NCBI RefSeq assembly: GCF_900105735.1
Contig: NZ_LT629793.1
Coordinates: 434,001 to 498,000 of the forward strand
Origin: Pseudomonas yamanorum
Lineage (GTDB): Bacteria; Pseudomonadota; Gammaproteobacteria; Pseudomonadales; Pseudomonadaceae
DNA: 64,000 bases
Direction of reading: 5' to 3'
Position numbers and translations under genes: made by a program. The notes beneath the pieces are model-generated. The model had not been told where the DNA came from. It made no database searches and saw only the letters and a program-made list of their open reading frames with translations. Of this stretch, positions 33,947 to 43,690 are shown one piece after another (position 1 is the stretch's first letter; every line of letters starts with the position of its first letter).

Positions 33947-35523
33947 CTGCATCGAACCGCAGCTTCGCCCAGATTCGCCAGGCCCTGCTGGACCGTGAAG
34001 AAGTCGCCCTTGTGGATGTGCGTGAGGAAGCGCCTTTCGCCGAATCCCACCCGCTGTTCGCCGCGAATATCCCGCTGTCGAAGCTGGAACTGGAGGTGTA
34101 TTCACGCATCCCACGCCGGGATACCCAGGTGACGGTGTACGACAACGGTGAAGGTCTGGCACAGATCGCCGCCCAGCGCTTGCAAGCCCTCGGCTATACC
34201 CAGGTCAGCCTGCTGGAAGGCGGCCTGGACGGTTGGCGCAACGCCGGTGGCGAGCTGTTCATCGACGTCAACGTACCGAGTAAAGCCTTTGGCGAACTGG
34301 TGGAAAGCCAGCGCCACACGCCGTCGCTGGCCGCTGAAGAAGTGCAGGCCTTGCTCGACAGCAACGCCGACGTGGTGGTGCTCGACGCCAGGCGCTTTGA
34401 TGAATACCAGACCATGAGCATTCCCACCGGCATCAGCGTGCCCGGCGCCGAACTGGTGCTGCGCGCCCGTGAGCTGGCGCCCGACCCGGCCACCCGCATC
34501 ATCGTCAATTGCGCCGGGCGTACCCGCAGCATCATCGGCACCCAGTCGCTGATCAATGCGGGCATCGCCAACCCGGTGTCTGCCTTGCGCAACGGCACCA
34601 TCGGCTGGACCCTCGCCGGGCAGAAGTTGCAACACGGTCAGGCTCGACGCTTTGCGCCCACCTCGGAAGAACACCGCCAGATCGCCGCCAAGGACGCCCG
34701 CCAAGTCGCCGACAGGGCCCACGTAGGCCGCGCCACCCTCGCCGACCTGCAACGCTGGCAGCAGGAAGCGGCACGCACCACTTACCTGTTCGACGTACGC
34801 ACCCCGGAAGAATTCGCCACCGGCCATCTGCCCGGCTCGCGCTCCACACCGGGCGGCCAACTGGTGCAGGAAACCGATCACGTTGCCAGCGTACGCGGCG
34901 CCCGGCTGGTACTGGTGGATGACGACGGCGTGCGGGCCAATATGTCTGCGTCCTGGCTCGCGCAACTGGGTTGGGAAGTGCATGTGCTGGATGACCTGCA
35001 ACCTGCGCACTTCAGCGAACCGGGCGCCTGGGTCGCCCCCGTCCCGCCACCGCAACAGGCCGAACTGATCAGCCCGCACACCCTCGCCGAATGGCAGGCC
35101 CATGGCGACACCGCGGTACTGGATTTCACCGCCAGCGCCAACTACGTCAAGCGCCATATCCCCGGTGCGTGGTGGGCGTTACGCGGGCAACTGCCAGAGG
35201 CCTTGCGCAAAGTGCCTGCGGCCGAACGCTACGTGTTGACCTGCGGCAGCAGCCAACTGGCGCGCCTTGCAGTCGCCGAAGTCGAAGCGCTGACCGGCAA
35301 GCCCGTGTTCCTGCTGCAGGAAGGCACCGCCAGCTGGATCGCCGCGCAACTGCCCCTGGAAGAAGGCGAAACCCGCCTCGCTTCACCGCGCATCGACCGC
35401 TACCGCCGCCCGTACGAAGGCACCGATAACCCGAGGGAAGCCATGCAGGCCTACCTGGACTGGGAATTCGGCCTGGTGGACCAATTGGCCCGCGACGGCA
35501 CCCATGGGTTTTATGTGATCTGA
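33943..35523 (+). CDS. Four-domain rhodanese-related sulfurtransferase (PA2603-like)
   Basis: 526 residues with four rhodanese-like domains in tandem, at about 1-110, 125-235, 260-370 and 380-480. Only the second (Cys190 in IIVNCAGRTRS) and the fourth (Cys434 in YVLTCGSSQLA) have the active-site cysteine. At the same place the first has YDNGEGLA and the third has VDDDGVRA. Thus two catalytic and two silent domains alternate. It likely transfers sulfane sulfur from products of mercaptopropionate or thiosulfate metabolism in the cytoplasm, working with the coupled dioxygenase. Confidence 0.88.
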   Translation: MTASNRSFAQIRQALLDREEVALVDVREEAPFAESHPLFAANIPLSKLELEVYSRIPRRDTQVTVYDNGEGLAQIAAQRLQALGYTQVSLLEGGLDGWRNAGGELFIDVNVPSKAFGELVESQRHTPSLAAEEVQALLDSNADVVVLDARRFDEYQTMSIPTGISVPGAELVLRARELAPDPATRIIVNCAGRTRSIIGTQSLINAGIANPVSALRNGTIGWTLAGQKLQHGQARRFAPTSEEHRQIAAKDARQVADRAHVGRATLADLQRWQQEAARTTYLFDVRTPEEFATGHLPGSRSTPGGQLVQETDHVASVRGARLVLVDDDGVRANMSASWLAQLGWEVHVLDDLQPAHFSEPGAWVAPVPPPQQAELISPHTLAEWQAHGDTAVLDFTASANYVKRHIPGAWWALRGQLPEALRKVPAAERYVLTCGSSQLARLAVAEVEALTGKPVFLLQEGTASWIAAQLPLEEGETRLASPRIDRYRRPYEGTDNPREAMQAYLDWEFGLVDQLARDGTHGFYVI

Positions 35524-35531
35524 ATACCATC

Positions 35532-35552
35532 GGGAGCGAGCCCGCTCGCTCC
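35532..35552 (+). terminator. Hairpin downstream of the rhodanese gene
   Basis: GGAGCGAGC and GCTCGCTCC form a perfect 9-base-pair palindrome with 2 central bases, 9 bases after the stop codon, followed by TCTTTCC. It may act as a terminator between the dioxygenase/rhodanese unit and the next operon. The T run is weak. Confidence 0.4.
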
Positions 35553-35625
35553 TCTTTCCACTACAGGCCGACCCCTTCTCCAGGCGGAGGCGACTGAACG
35601 CAAGACCTAGCCTGGAGCCCGCCCG

Positions 35626-36582
35626 ATGCGCTTGACCCTTGCCCTTTTACTGGCCGCCCTCACCTTGGGCGCGACCTGCCAGGCCGCCGACCTGCAACCC
35701 CTGCGGGTGGCCAACCAGAAATCCACCATCAAGGCGCTGCTGGAAGTCGCCGGCGAAACCCGGGATGTGCCCTACGAAATCCAGTGGTCCGAGTTCCCCG
35801 CCGCCGCGCCGTTGGGCGAAGCCCTCAACGCTGGCGCCGTGGACATCGGCGCCCTGGGGGACGCGCCCTACGTGTTCGCCCTTGGTGCCGGCGCGCCCCT
35901 GAAAGTGGTGAGCATCATCCACGCCGAAGGCCGCAACACCACCGCGCTCATTGTGCCCAAGGATTCGCCCATCCACGATCTTGCCGACCTCAAGGGCAAG
36001 CGCATCGTCACCACACGCGGCTCCATCGGGCATTTCCTGGCGATCAAGGCACTGCGTAGCGCCGGCCTTTCCACCCACGACGTGCAGTTCATCTTCCTGC
36101 TGCCCAGCGAGTCACGCCTGGTGCTGGATAACGGCACCGCCGATGCCTGGTCGACCTGGGACCCCTACACCACCGTGGTCACCAGCCAGAGCCAGGCCAG
36201 GGTCCTTGCCAGCGGCAACAACCTGCTGAGCAACCACCTGTACCTCGCCGCCACCAGTAAGGCGATTGCCGACAAGCGCGTGCAGCTGGACGACTTCGTG
36301 GCGCGGGTCGACCGCGCCTACCGCTGGAGCAACGATCACCCGCAGGCGTTCGCCGCCGCCATGGCCAAAATCACCGGCTTGCCGCTGGAGGTGCATGTAG
36401 CCGTGGCCAACGCCACCCATATGCAACCGGTGGCGATTGACGACTCGGTGATCAGCGGCCTGCAAACCACCGCCGACATCTATCAGGACGAAGGCCTGCT
36501 GACCAAACACATCGACGTCTCCCAAGGCTTCGACAAAAGCTTCAACGCCAAGCGTGCCCCGCTTACCCAGGCTTCCCGCTAA
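35626..36582 (+). CDS. SsuA-like periplasmic sulfonate-binding protein
   Basis: 318 residues with a Sec signal peptide ([21 protein letters not shown]). The pattern is again NMT1/Ssu[61 protein letters not shown]. It is about a third identical by eye to the lipoprotein encoded at 25.0-26.0 kb. No permease or ATPase gene follows; the next gene is a monooxygenase 13 bases downstream. It probably feeds a transporter encoded elsewhere, possibly the SsuBC-like pair at 26-27.6 kb. Confidence 0.87.
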   Translation: MRLTLALLLAALTLGATCQAADLQPLRVANQKSTIKALLEVAGETRDVPYEIQWSEFPAAAPLGEALNAGAVDIGALGDAPYVFALGAGAPLKVVSIIHAEGRNTTALIVPKDSPIHDLADLKGKRIVTTRGSIGHFLAIKALRSAGLSTHDVQFIFLLPSESRLVLDNGTADAWSTWDPYTTVVTSQSQARVLASGNNLLSNHLYLAATSKAIADKRVQLDDFVARVDRAYRWSNDHPQAFAAAMAKITGLPLEVHVAVANATHMQPVAIDDSVISGLQTTADIYQDEGLLTKHIDVSQGFDKSFNAKRAPLTQASR

Positions 36583-36595
36583 AAGGAGAAAGAAC

Positions 36596-37939
36596 ATGAG
36601 CAAACGCCAACTGAAACTCGGTGCCATGGTGCACGGCGTCGGTCACGGCTGGGGCGAATGGCGCCACCCGCAGGCGCAACCCAATGCCAGCGTCAACTTC
36701 GGGTTCTACAAGCATCAAACGCAACTGGCCGAAGGTGCGAAATTCGACTTCGTGTTCATCGCTGACAGCCTGCATATCCATGAGAAATCCAGCCCCCATT
36801 ACCTCAACCGTTTTGAGCCCCTGACCATCCTTTCGGCCCTCGCCGCCTTGACCTCGAATATCGGCCTGGTGGCGACCGTCACCGTGAGCTACACCGAACC
36901 GTTCCAGGTAGCACGCCAGTTCGCCTCCCTGGACCACATCAGCGGCGGCCGCGCCGGCTGGAACGTGGTGACCTCGTGGCTCAGCGGCACCGCCGACAAC
37001 TTCGGCAAGGCCGAACACCCGCCCCACGCCGTGCGCTACCGCATCGCCAAGGAACACGTGAATGTGGTCAAGGGCCTATGGGATTCCTGGGAAGACGATG
37101 CCTTCGCCTACAACAAGCAAAGCGGCGAGTTCTTCACCCCCGGCAAGCTGCATGCATTGGGGCACAAGGGCGAGTTTTTCTCGGTCAAGGGCCCGCTGAA
37201 TATCGCCCGGTCACGCCAGGGCCAGCCGGTGATTTTCCAGGCGGGCACTTCCGAGGACGGGCGCAATTTTGCCGCCGAGTACAGCGACGCAATTTTTGTC
37301 CACGCCGAGACCTTCGACGAAGCCAAAGCCTACGCCCAGGACTTGAAGAAGCGCGCCCGCAGTTTCGGTCGCGATGCCGATCAACTGTCGATCCTGCCGG
37401 GCATCCGGCCAATTGTTGGCCGCGACGAAGCTGAGGTGGAACGCCGCTATCAGCAAGCCGTGGAGCTGGTGACCGTCGAGGACGCAATCGTCGCCCTGGG
37501 CCGCCCGTTCAACGACCACGATTTCAGCAAGTACCCGCTGGACGAACTCTTCCCGGAACTCGGCGACCTGGGCTCCAACAGCCAGAAAGGCGGCTCCGAC
37601 CGCATCAAGCAATTGGCTCGGGATGAAGGCCTGACCCTGCGGGAAGTGGCCCTGCGTTTCTCCCGGCCCAAGCGCGATTTCGTCGGCACCCCGGAGCAGG
37701 TCGCAGACGCGATCCAGACCTGGTTCGAAGCGGGTGCCGCCGATGGTTTCATCATTAATTCACTGCTGCCCGACGGCCTGCAGTACTTCACCGAACAGGT
37801 GGTGCCGGTGCTGCAACAACGCGGTCTGTTCCGCCGTGAATACAGCGGTGTCACCCTGCGGGAAAACCTTGGCCTGGACGTGCCGGCCAACCGCTACAGC
37901 GCCGCCCTTGAAATCCAACCCACACAGATCGCCATCTGA
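36596..37939 (+). CDS. NtaA/SnaA/DszA-family FMNH2-dependent monooxygenase
   Basis: 447 residues from ATG 36596, preceded by AAAAGGAGAAAG; the frame extends upstream into the previous gene. Family features include [58 protein letters not shown] and [19 protein letters not shown]. Members oxidise sulfones, nitrilotriacetate or similar compounds with reduced FMN supplied by a separate reductase. The surrounding sulfonate-type binding proteins suggest an organosulfur substrate. No reductase gene is present in the cluster. Confidence 0.87.
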   Translation: MSKRQLKLGAMVHGVGHGWGEWRHPQAQPNASVNFGFYKHQTQLAEGAKFDFVFIADSLHIHEKSSPHYLNRFEPLTILSALAALTSNIGLVATVTVSYTEPFQVARQFASLDHISGGRAGWNVVTSWLSGTADNFGKAEHPPHAVRYRIAKEHVNVVKGLWDSWEDDAFAYNKQSGEFFTPGKLHALGHKGEFFSVKGPLNIARSRQGQPVIFQAGTSEDGRNFAAEYSDAIFVHAETFDEAKAYAQDLKKRARSFGRDADQLSILPGIRPIVGRDEAEVERRYQQAVELVTVEDAIVALGRPFNDHDFSKYPLDELFPELGDLGSNSQKGGSDRIKQLARDEGLTLREVALRFSRPKRDFVGTPEQVADAIQTWFEAGAADGFIINSLLPDGLQYFTEQVVPVLQQRGLFRREYSGVTLRENLGLDVPANRYSAALEIQPTQIAI

Positions 37940-37952
37940 CCAGGGCACGACC

Positions 37953-38957
37953 ATGACGAACACGATCAAACACGGACAGTTCAATCGTCGCGGCTTCCTG
38001 GGCGCCAGTTCGATTGCCCTTGGCGCGCTGGGCCTCGCCTCGCTGGTGCCACGGGCTTTCGCTGCACCTGCGAAGCTCTCGGACCTGACCCTGGCTGTCG
38101 CCACCTACCGTGGTCAGGACTCGTACTTCACCGACGACGCCGGCACCTCCAACACACCCTACAAGGTCGACTACGCCGAGTTTGCCGGCGGCAATCTGAT
38201 CGTCGAAGCGCTGGCCTCGGGCAGCCTGGACATTGGCGGCATGAGTGAGATCCCGCCGATCTTTTCAATCCAGAGCCACCGCGAGCCGAAGTTGATCGCG
38301 GTGCTGCAAGGCGACGTGAATAACCAGGTGATCCTGATTCCCAAGGAGTCGAAAATTGAATCCATCGCTCAGCTTAAAGGCAAGCGTGTGGGCTACGTAC
38401 GCTCCACCACCTCCCACTACTTTCTGATCAAGGCCTTGAAGGAGCAAGGGCTGACCTTCAACGACATCACCCCCGTGGCGCTGACGCCGCAGGATGGTTT
38501 CAGCGCGTTCCAGAGCGGCCAGCTGGACGCCTGGGTGATCTACGGGGTGTTTATCCAACTGGCGAAATTCCGCAGCGGTGCCCGGGTCTTGAAAACCGCC
38601 CTTGGCTACCTCTCCGGCAACTACCTGATCGGCGCCCGCCCCGCAGCCCTGGAAGACCCGCTGCGCAAACAGGCGATCCAGGATTACCTGCAGCGTCAGG
38701 CCCGCACCCTGGAATGGATGAACAACAACCCCGAGCCGTGGGCCGAGAAATCGGCGAAGTTGCTGGGGGTGGACAAGGCGGTGTTCCTCGATGTGTACAA
38801 CAACCGCAGTCAGCCTTACAGCGTGATCGAGGTGAACGACCAGGCCATCGCTTCGCAGCAGGAAGTCGCCGACCTGTTCTTCAATGCCGGGGTGTTGAGC
38901 GAGCGGCTGGATGTCAGCCCGTTGTGGGACCGGCAGTTCAAGTTGCTGCCCATTTAG
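37953..38957 (+). CDS. Tat-exported sulfonate-type substrate-binding protein
   Basis: 334 residues from ATG 37953, 13 bases after the monooxygenase stop. The N terminus carries a twin-arginine signal, FNRRGFLGAS (Arg12-Arg13), followed by a hydrophobic stretch ending AFA. The mature part reads as an NMT1/SsuA-type protein: VDYAEFAGGNLIVEALASGS, LDIGGMSEIPP, LKGKRVGYVRSTTSHYFLIK. Tat export implies folding, or cofactor or partner binding, before export, which is unusual for this family. Like its neighbour it has no transporter genes beside it. Confidence 0.86.
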   Translation: MTNTIKHGQFNRRGFLGASSIALGALGLASLVPRAFAAPAKLSDLTLAVATYRGQDSYFTDDAGTSNTPYKVDYAEFAGGNLIVEALASGSLDIGGMSEIPPIFSIQSHREPKLIAVLQGDVNNQVILIPKESKIESIAQLKGKRVGYVRSTTSHYFLIKALKEQGLTFNDITPVALTPQDGFSAFQSGQLDAWVIYGVFIQLAKFRSGARVLKTALGYLSGNYLIGARPAALEDPLRKQAIQDYLQRQARTLEWMNNNPEPWAEKSAKLLGVDKAVFLDVYNNRSQPYSVIEVNDQAIASQQEVADLFFNAGVLSERLDVSPLWDRQFKLLPI

Positions 38958-38976
38958 AAGACGAACACGATCCAGT

Positions 38977-39064
38977 GTGGGAGCTGGCTTGCCTGCGATA
39001 GCGGTGTATCAGATTGCATTTTCAGCGGCTGACACTCCGCTATCGCAGGCAAGCCAGCTCCCAC
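38977..39064. repeat. REPIN (inverted REP pair)
   Basis: GTGGGAGCTGGCTTGCCTGC continuing to GCGAT at the left is mirrored by ATCGCAGGCAAGCCAGCTCC to 39064. It lies between the stop of the binding-protein gene and the start of the acyl-CoA-dehydrogenase-like gene. Confidence 0.9.
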
Positions 39065-39100
39065 ATTGATCGGTGTACACCCATCCAGAGTGAACCGACC

Positions 39101-40279
39101 ATGAGCTTTTCTTCTCAACCGTCACTGCGCTCCGTGGAAGTGGCCAATTTCGAAGCCTTGCTGGAACGCCTCAGCGCCCAGCTCGCCGCCACTGCACACA
39201 TCGTTGATGAAAGCGGCACCTTCCCCCACGACAACTTCAAACTGCTGCACGAACACGGCCTCGTCGCCCTGACCGTGCCCAAGGCCCTCGGCGGTGGCGG
39301 TGCCAACCTCGCCCAGGCACGCAAGGCCATCAGTGCCATCGCCAAGGGCGAGCCTTCCACCGCGTTGATCCTGGTGATGCAGTACCTGCAACACACGCGC
39401 CTGCAAGACAGCAAAACCTGGCCGCCCGCGCTGCGCACCCAGGTCGCCGAAGACGCAGTGCGCAATGGGGCGCTGATCAATGCCCTGCGCGTCGAACCCG
39501 ACCTCGGCACCCCGGCCCGTGGCGGGCTGCCAGCGACCATCGCCCGGCGTACCTCCGCCGGTTGGCGCATCAGCGGGCGCAAAATCTACTCTACCGGCAG
39601 CCACGGCCTGACGTGGTTCAGCGTCTGGGCCCGCAGCAGCGATGAAGACCCGCTGGTGGGTGCCTGGCTGGTGCCCAAGGACAGCCCCGGCATCAGCATT
39701 ATCGATACGTGGGACCACCTGGGCATGCGCGCCACCTGCAGCCACGAAGTGGTGTTCGATAACGTGCTGGTGCCGCTGGACCACGCGGTCAGCGTCAGCC
39801 CCTGGAGCGCGCCGCAGGCCGAACTGGACGGCGATGGTTTCCTGTGGATGTCGGTGCTGCTCTCATCCGTGTACGACGCCGTGGCCCAGGCGGCGCGCGA
39901 CTGGCTGGTGGACTGGCTGGAACAGCGCAAGCCCTCCAACCTCGGCGCAGCGCTGTCGACCTTGCCGCGCTTTCAGGAGACCGTCGGGCATATCGACACC
40001 CTGCTGTTTGCCAATCGCAGCCTGCTGGATGCCGCCGCCGACGGGCACACCCCGGCGGCCAATGCCGCGCAGATCAAATACCTGGTGACCGGCAACGCGA
40101 TACGCGCCGTCGAGTTGGCCATCGAGGCTTCCGGCAATCCCGGCCTGTCGCGCCACAGCCCGCTGCAACGGCATTACCGCGACGTGCTGTGCAGCCGCGT
40201 GCATACACCGCAGAACGACGTCGTGCTGCAGGGCGTCGGCAAAGCCGTCTTCGCGCAACGTCAGAAGGAACGCACATGA
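39101..40279 (+). CDS. Acyl-CoA dehydrogenase-like flavoprotein (SfnB/DszC-like)
   Basis: 392 residues from ATG 39101; the frame is open back to 39014 but that stretch is REPIN sequence. ACAD-fold markers are FPHDNFKLLHEHGLVALTVP, GGGGANLAQARKAISAIAKG, WRISGRKIYSTGSHGLTWFS and MRATCSHEVVFDNVLVP. The catalytic glutamate of true acyl-CoA dehydrogenases is not obvious, and the sequence resembles the monooxygenase branch (SfnB, DszC), which uses reduced flavin on sulfur compounds. It overlaps the next gene by ATGA. Confidence 0.82.
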   Translation: MSFSSQPSLRSVEVANFEALLERLSAQLAATAHIVDESGTFPHDNFKLLHEHGLVALTVPKALGGGGANLAQARKAISAIAKGEPSTALILVMQYLQHTRLQDSKTWPPALRTQVAEDAVRNGALINALRVEPDLGTPARGGLPATIARRTSAGWRISGRKIYSTGSHGLTWFSVWARSSDEDPLVGAWLVPKDSPGISIIDTWDHLGMRATCSHEVVFDNVLVPLDHAVSVSPWSAPQAELDGDGFLWMSVLLSSVYDAVAQAARDWLVDWLEQRKPSNLGAALSTLPRFQETVGHIDTLLFANRSLLDAAADGHTPAANAAQIKYLVTGNAIRAVELAIEASGNPGLSRHSPLQRHYRDVLCSRVHTPQNDVVLQGVGKAVFAQRQKERT

Positions 40280-41235
40280 GCCAGGTGATTATCGCCAGCC
40301 AGCTGGACGAAGATTTTAATGAAGTGATCCGCCAGCGCCTGGCCCTGACGCACCCTGGCGCCGAGGTCATCGGTGTACCCGCCGGCGTGCCCAGCGACTT
40401 GCCGCCCCAGGCCAATATCCTGCTGGCCCGACCGATCAACGTGCGTGGCTACACCGCCCCGGACACACCACCACCGGGTTGGCCGTATGGTGTGCAGTGG
40501 ATTCAGGTGGTGTCGTCGGGTATCGATTTCTACCCCAAGTGGCTGTTCAACGGGCCGCCGGTGAGCACCTCGCGGGGCAGCGCCGCCGAGAACATCGCGG
40601 AGTTCGCCCTGGCAGCGATCTTCGCGGCAGCCAAGCACTTGCCGGACATCTGGGTGCAGGATTCGCAGTGGCAGTTCACTGCGTTGCGCCCGCTCAAGGG
40701 CACCACCCTGGGGATTCTGGGGTTTGGTGCGATTGGCCGTAGCCTGGCGCAAAAAGCTCATGGATTGGGGATCAAGATCGTGGCATTACGCCAAAGTGAC
40801 ACGCCGTTTGACGTGGAGGGTGTGGAGGCGGCGCTGGATATCCATGATCTGTTTGCTCGCTCCGACCACCTGGTGCTGGCCGCGCCACTGACCGAGGCCA
40901 CGCGACATATAGTGGATCGGGAGGCGCTGGAGAATGCCAAGCCAGGGTTGCACCTGATCAATATTGCCCGGGGAGGATTGGTGGATCATGAGGCGCTGCT
41001 GGAGGCGTTGGACAGCGGCCGTCTTGGGCTGGCTTCGCTGGACGTGACTGAGCCGGAGCCATTGCCGGATGGGCATGCGCTGTATGGGCATCCGAGGGTC
41101 AGGGTGTCGCCGCATACGTCGGCGATTTCGACCAATAGCCGGCATGATATTGCGGACAGTTTCCTGGGCAACCTGGAAAGGTATCTGAGTGATCTGCCAC
41201 TGGAGAACCTCGCCAACACCCAACGCGGTTACTAA
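40276..41235 (+). CDS. D-2-hydroxyacid dehydrogenase family protein
   Basis: 319 residues from ATG 40276, overlapping the previous stop. NAD-binding motif GILGFGAIGRSLAQKA, the substrate-binding arginine in NIARGGLVDHEAL, the catalytic glutamate in LDVTEPEPLP, and the catalytic histidine in VSPHTSAIS are all present. It would interconvert a 2-keto acid and a 2-hydroxy acid with NAD(P)H. Its place at the end of the sulfur cluster suggests it handles the carbon skeleton left after desulfurisation, which is inference. Confidence 0.87.
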   Translation: MSQVIIASQLDEDFNEVIRQRLALTHPGAEVIGVPAGVPSDLPPQANILLARPINVRGYTAPDTPPPGWPYGVQWIQVVSSGIDFYPKWLFNGPPVSTSRGSAAENIAEFALAAIFAAAKHLPDIWVQDSQWQFTALRPLKGTTLGILGFGAIGRSLAQKAHGLGIKIVALRQSDTPFDVEGVEAALDIHDLFARSDHLVLAAPLTEATRHIVDREALENAKPGLHLINIARGGLVDHEALLEALDSGRLGLASLDVTEPEPLPDGHALYGHPRVRVSPHTSAISTNSRHDIADSFLGNLERYLSDLPLENLANTQRGY

Positions 41236-41254
41236 GCCGAACAGAAATCAAAAT

Positions 41255-41341
41255 GTGGGAGCGGGCTTGCCTGCGATAGCAATGGATCAGTCGATATCAA
41301 TGTGACTGACCTACCGCTATCGCGGGCAAGCCCGCTCCCAC
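41255..41341. repeat. REPIN (inverted REP pair)
   Basis: GTGGGAGCGGGCTTGCCTGC continuing to GCGAT is mirrored by ATCGCGGGCAAGCCCGCTCC to 41341. It lies 19 bases after the stop of the dehydrogenase gene. Confidence 0.9.
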
Positions 41342-41543
41342 ATTTGTTTTTCATCAGCTGAAAAATATCATCAGCCTTACGCATTACAAACAAACCACTA
41401 CATACCCATTTTTTATAATTAACTTATAACTAATCGGACTTTTACGCCCAGCATTTATACAAATACTGTTACATCCAATACCGACCCCTGACCAGGTGGA
41501 GGCCCGACTTTGCCTAAACCGTCAACCACCTCAGGGGTCCATC
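41342..41543 (+). promoter_or_regulatory. AT-rich upstream region of the TonB receptor / amine oxidase operon
   Basis: About 200 bases with a core of TTTTTTATAATTAACTTATA followed by ACTAATCGG. TTTTTATAATTA also occurs at about 27772-27783 before the SsuD-like gene. The region must contain the promoter for the genes from 41.5 to 48.3 kb. I cannot place the hexamers with confidence. Confidence 0.4.
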
Positions 41544-43664
41544 ATGAGTCCTACCGCCGTACCCAATCGCCTGACACTGGCCATTTCCCTCGCCCTGTTC
41601 GGCCTCGCCGCCCACGCCGACGACACCGCCCTGCCGGTGGTCAACGTCACCGCCGAGCACCGCAGCGAAGACCTGCAAAAAACCCCGCTGGCGATTTCCG
41701 CGTTCGATGAAAAGGCCCTGGAAGACAAGCAGATCAACAGCGTGCGCGACCTCGCGGGCCAGGTACCGAACCTGACACTCAGCCGCCAGTCGATCTCCTA
41801 CAGCGCCCAGACCTACGGCATCCGCGGCATCGGTGAAACCGACCCGATTCAGGAAGCCGCCGTCGCCGTTTACGCTGATGACCTGTACATCCCCCGTGCG
41901 ATTTCCTCGATGCTCGACTTCAACGATGTGGAGCGCGTCGAGGTGCTGCGTGGCCCCCAGGGCACGCTGTACGGGCGCAACAGCAGCGCCGGTGCGATCC
42001 GGGTGATCACCCGCGACCCGACCCAGGAAACCCGCGGTTTTGTAGAGCTGGGCGCCGGCAACTACGACGCCCAGAACGCACGCCTGCTGATCAGCGGCCC
42101 GTTGGTAGACAACGCGCTGTTCGGCAGTTTCTCCGCTATCCGCCTGAGCCGCGACGGCACCGTGTCCGATCCCACCCGGGGCAAGGACGTGAACAACGTC
42201 GACATCCAGTCCTATCGCGGCAAGCTGCGCTACAAGCCGGTGGATTCGCCCTGGGATGTGCAATTGACCCTGGCCGGTACCTTCGACCGGGGCGACACCA
42301 CCAGCTATACGCCCTTCGACGCCAACGGGCATTTCGACAAGTTCAAGAGCTACAGCAGCCTCGACCCGAAAAACCGCCTGGACCAGGGCAGCTCGGTGCT
42401 GCGGGCGATTTACGCGATCAATGACAACCTGAACTTCAAATCAGTGACGGCCTACTCGGCGTTCCACCAACCGGTGGACTACGACAACTCAGGGCAAGCC
42501 GCGCTGATCCAGAACAACCTGATCCTGTACAAGCAGAACTACGCCACCCAGGAATTCCAACTCAACGGTGACTACGACGATTTCAGCTTCAGCACCGGCG
42601 TGTACCTGTACCGCGAGAAGTTCGACGCCGACCGCGACAACCTCACCTATTCCGTCGCCCGCAACCGGGTGATCGGCCAGGGCCAATACAGCACCACCAA
42701 CACCGAAAGCTACGCGCTGTACGGCCAGGGCACCTACAAGCTGACGCCGCAACTGTCGCTGATCGCCGGCCTGCGCTTTACCCGCGAACACAAGAATTTC
42801 GACTTCACCAACTACGCGATCAACACCGACCGGCAGATCACCGGCACCAACTTCACCGCCGAGTCGAGCAAATCCTGGCAGTCCACCAGCCCGAAAATCG
42901 GCTTCGAATACGCCTGGACCCCACACTTGAACCAGTACGCCTATGTCGCCAAAGGCTTCAAGGCCGGCGGCTACGACAACCGCGCACCGACCCAGGCCGC
43001 CGCTGAACAGGCGTTCTCACCGGAGGATGTGACCACCTGGGAAACCGGGGTCAAAGGCGACTTCTTCGACCAACGCCTGCGGGCCAACGTCGCGGTGTTC
43101 TACAACGACTACAAAGACCTGCAAACCAACGCCTATGACCCGGCGCTGGGGGTCAGCCTGCGCACCAACGTCGGCCGCGCCCACACCTACGGCGTGGAGC
43201 TGGAAACCCTCACGGCCCTGAGCCGCGACCTGCAACTGACCGCCAACGTCGGCTACCTGCAAAGCAAGTACGACGACTTCCAGAACGCCAGCGGCGCGGG
43301 GGTGGATGCCAACGGCAAGCAGCTGGTGTTCTCGCCACGCTGGAACGCCAGCCTGGGCCTCAACTACACCATCCCCGCCGGGCTGCCCGGCACCTGGCTG
43401 GCAGGCACCGATGCGCAGTTCCAGACCAAGTCTTATGCCAACGCGCTGAATGACGACATCCAGGAAATCCCGCAACAGACCTTCTGGAACGCCAACACCC
43501 GCTACATCAGCGGCGACGGCCACTGGACCACCACCCTCGCGGTGAAAAACCTGCTGGACCGCGCCTACCCGCAGTCGGTGGGCTACGTGCCTTCCAGCGG
43601 CGCCCGCTACTACTCGGTCAACGACCCGCGAACCCTGTTGCTGACCGTGCGCTACGACCTCTGA
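41544..43664 (+). CDS. TonB-dependent outer-membrane receptor
   Basis: 706 residues from ATG 41544, with a signal peptide (LTLAISLALFGLAAHA). The TonB box region is around LPVVNVTAEHR. The plug domain contains KTPLAISAFDEKALE, YGIRGIGETDP and VEVLRGPQGTLYGRNSSAGA. The barrel ends in an aromatic-rich strand closing with RYDL. There is no N-terminal signalling domain, so it does not drive its own sigma factor. Its style is that of receptors for small organic compounds rather than classical siderophores, but the ligand is unknown. It heads a run with an amine oxidase, a RidA protein and a second receptor. Confidence 0.9.
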   Translation: MSPTAVPNRLTLAISLALFGLAAHADDTALPVVNVTAEHRSEDLQKTPLAISAFDEKALEDKQINSVRDLAGQVPNLTLSRQSISYSAQTYGIRGIGETDPIQEAAVAVYADDLYIPRAISSMLDFNDVERVEVLRGPQGTLYGRNSSAGAIRVITRDPTQETRGFVELGAGNYDAQNARLLISGPLVDNALFGSFSAIRLSRDGTVSDPTRGKDVNNVDIQSYRGKLRYKPVDSPWDVQLTLAGTFDRGDTTSYTPFDANGHFDKFKSYSSLDPKNRLDQGSSVLRAIYAINDNLNFKSVTAYSAFHQPVDYDNSGQAALIQNNLILYKQNYATQEFQLNGDYDDFSFSTGVYLYREKFDADRDNLTYSVARNRVIGQGQYSTTNTESYALYGQGTYKLTPQLSLIAGLRFTREHKNFDFTNYAINTDRQITGTNFTAESSKSWQSTSPKIGFEYAWTPHLNQYAYVAKGFKAGGYDNRAPTQAAAEQAFSPEDVTTWETGVKGDFFDQRLRANVAVFYNDYKDLQTNAYDPALGVSLRTNVGRAHTYGVELETLTALSRDLQLTANVGYLQSKYDDFQNASGAGVDANGKQLVFSPRWNASLGLNYTIPAGLPGTWLAGTDAQFQTKSYANALNDDIQEIPQQTFWNANTRYISGDGHWTTTLAVKNLLDRAYPQSVGYVPSSGARYYSVNDPRTLLLTVRYDL

Positions 43665-43690
43665 CAAACCGCTATCTCAAGGAGCGAATC

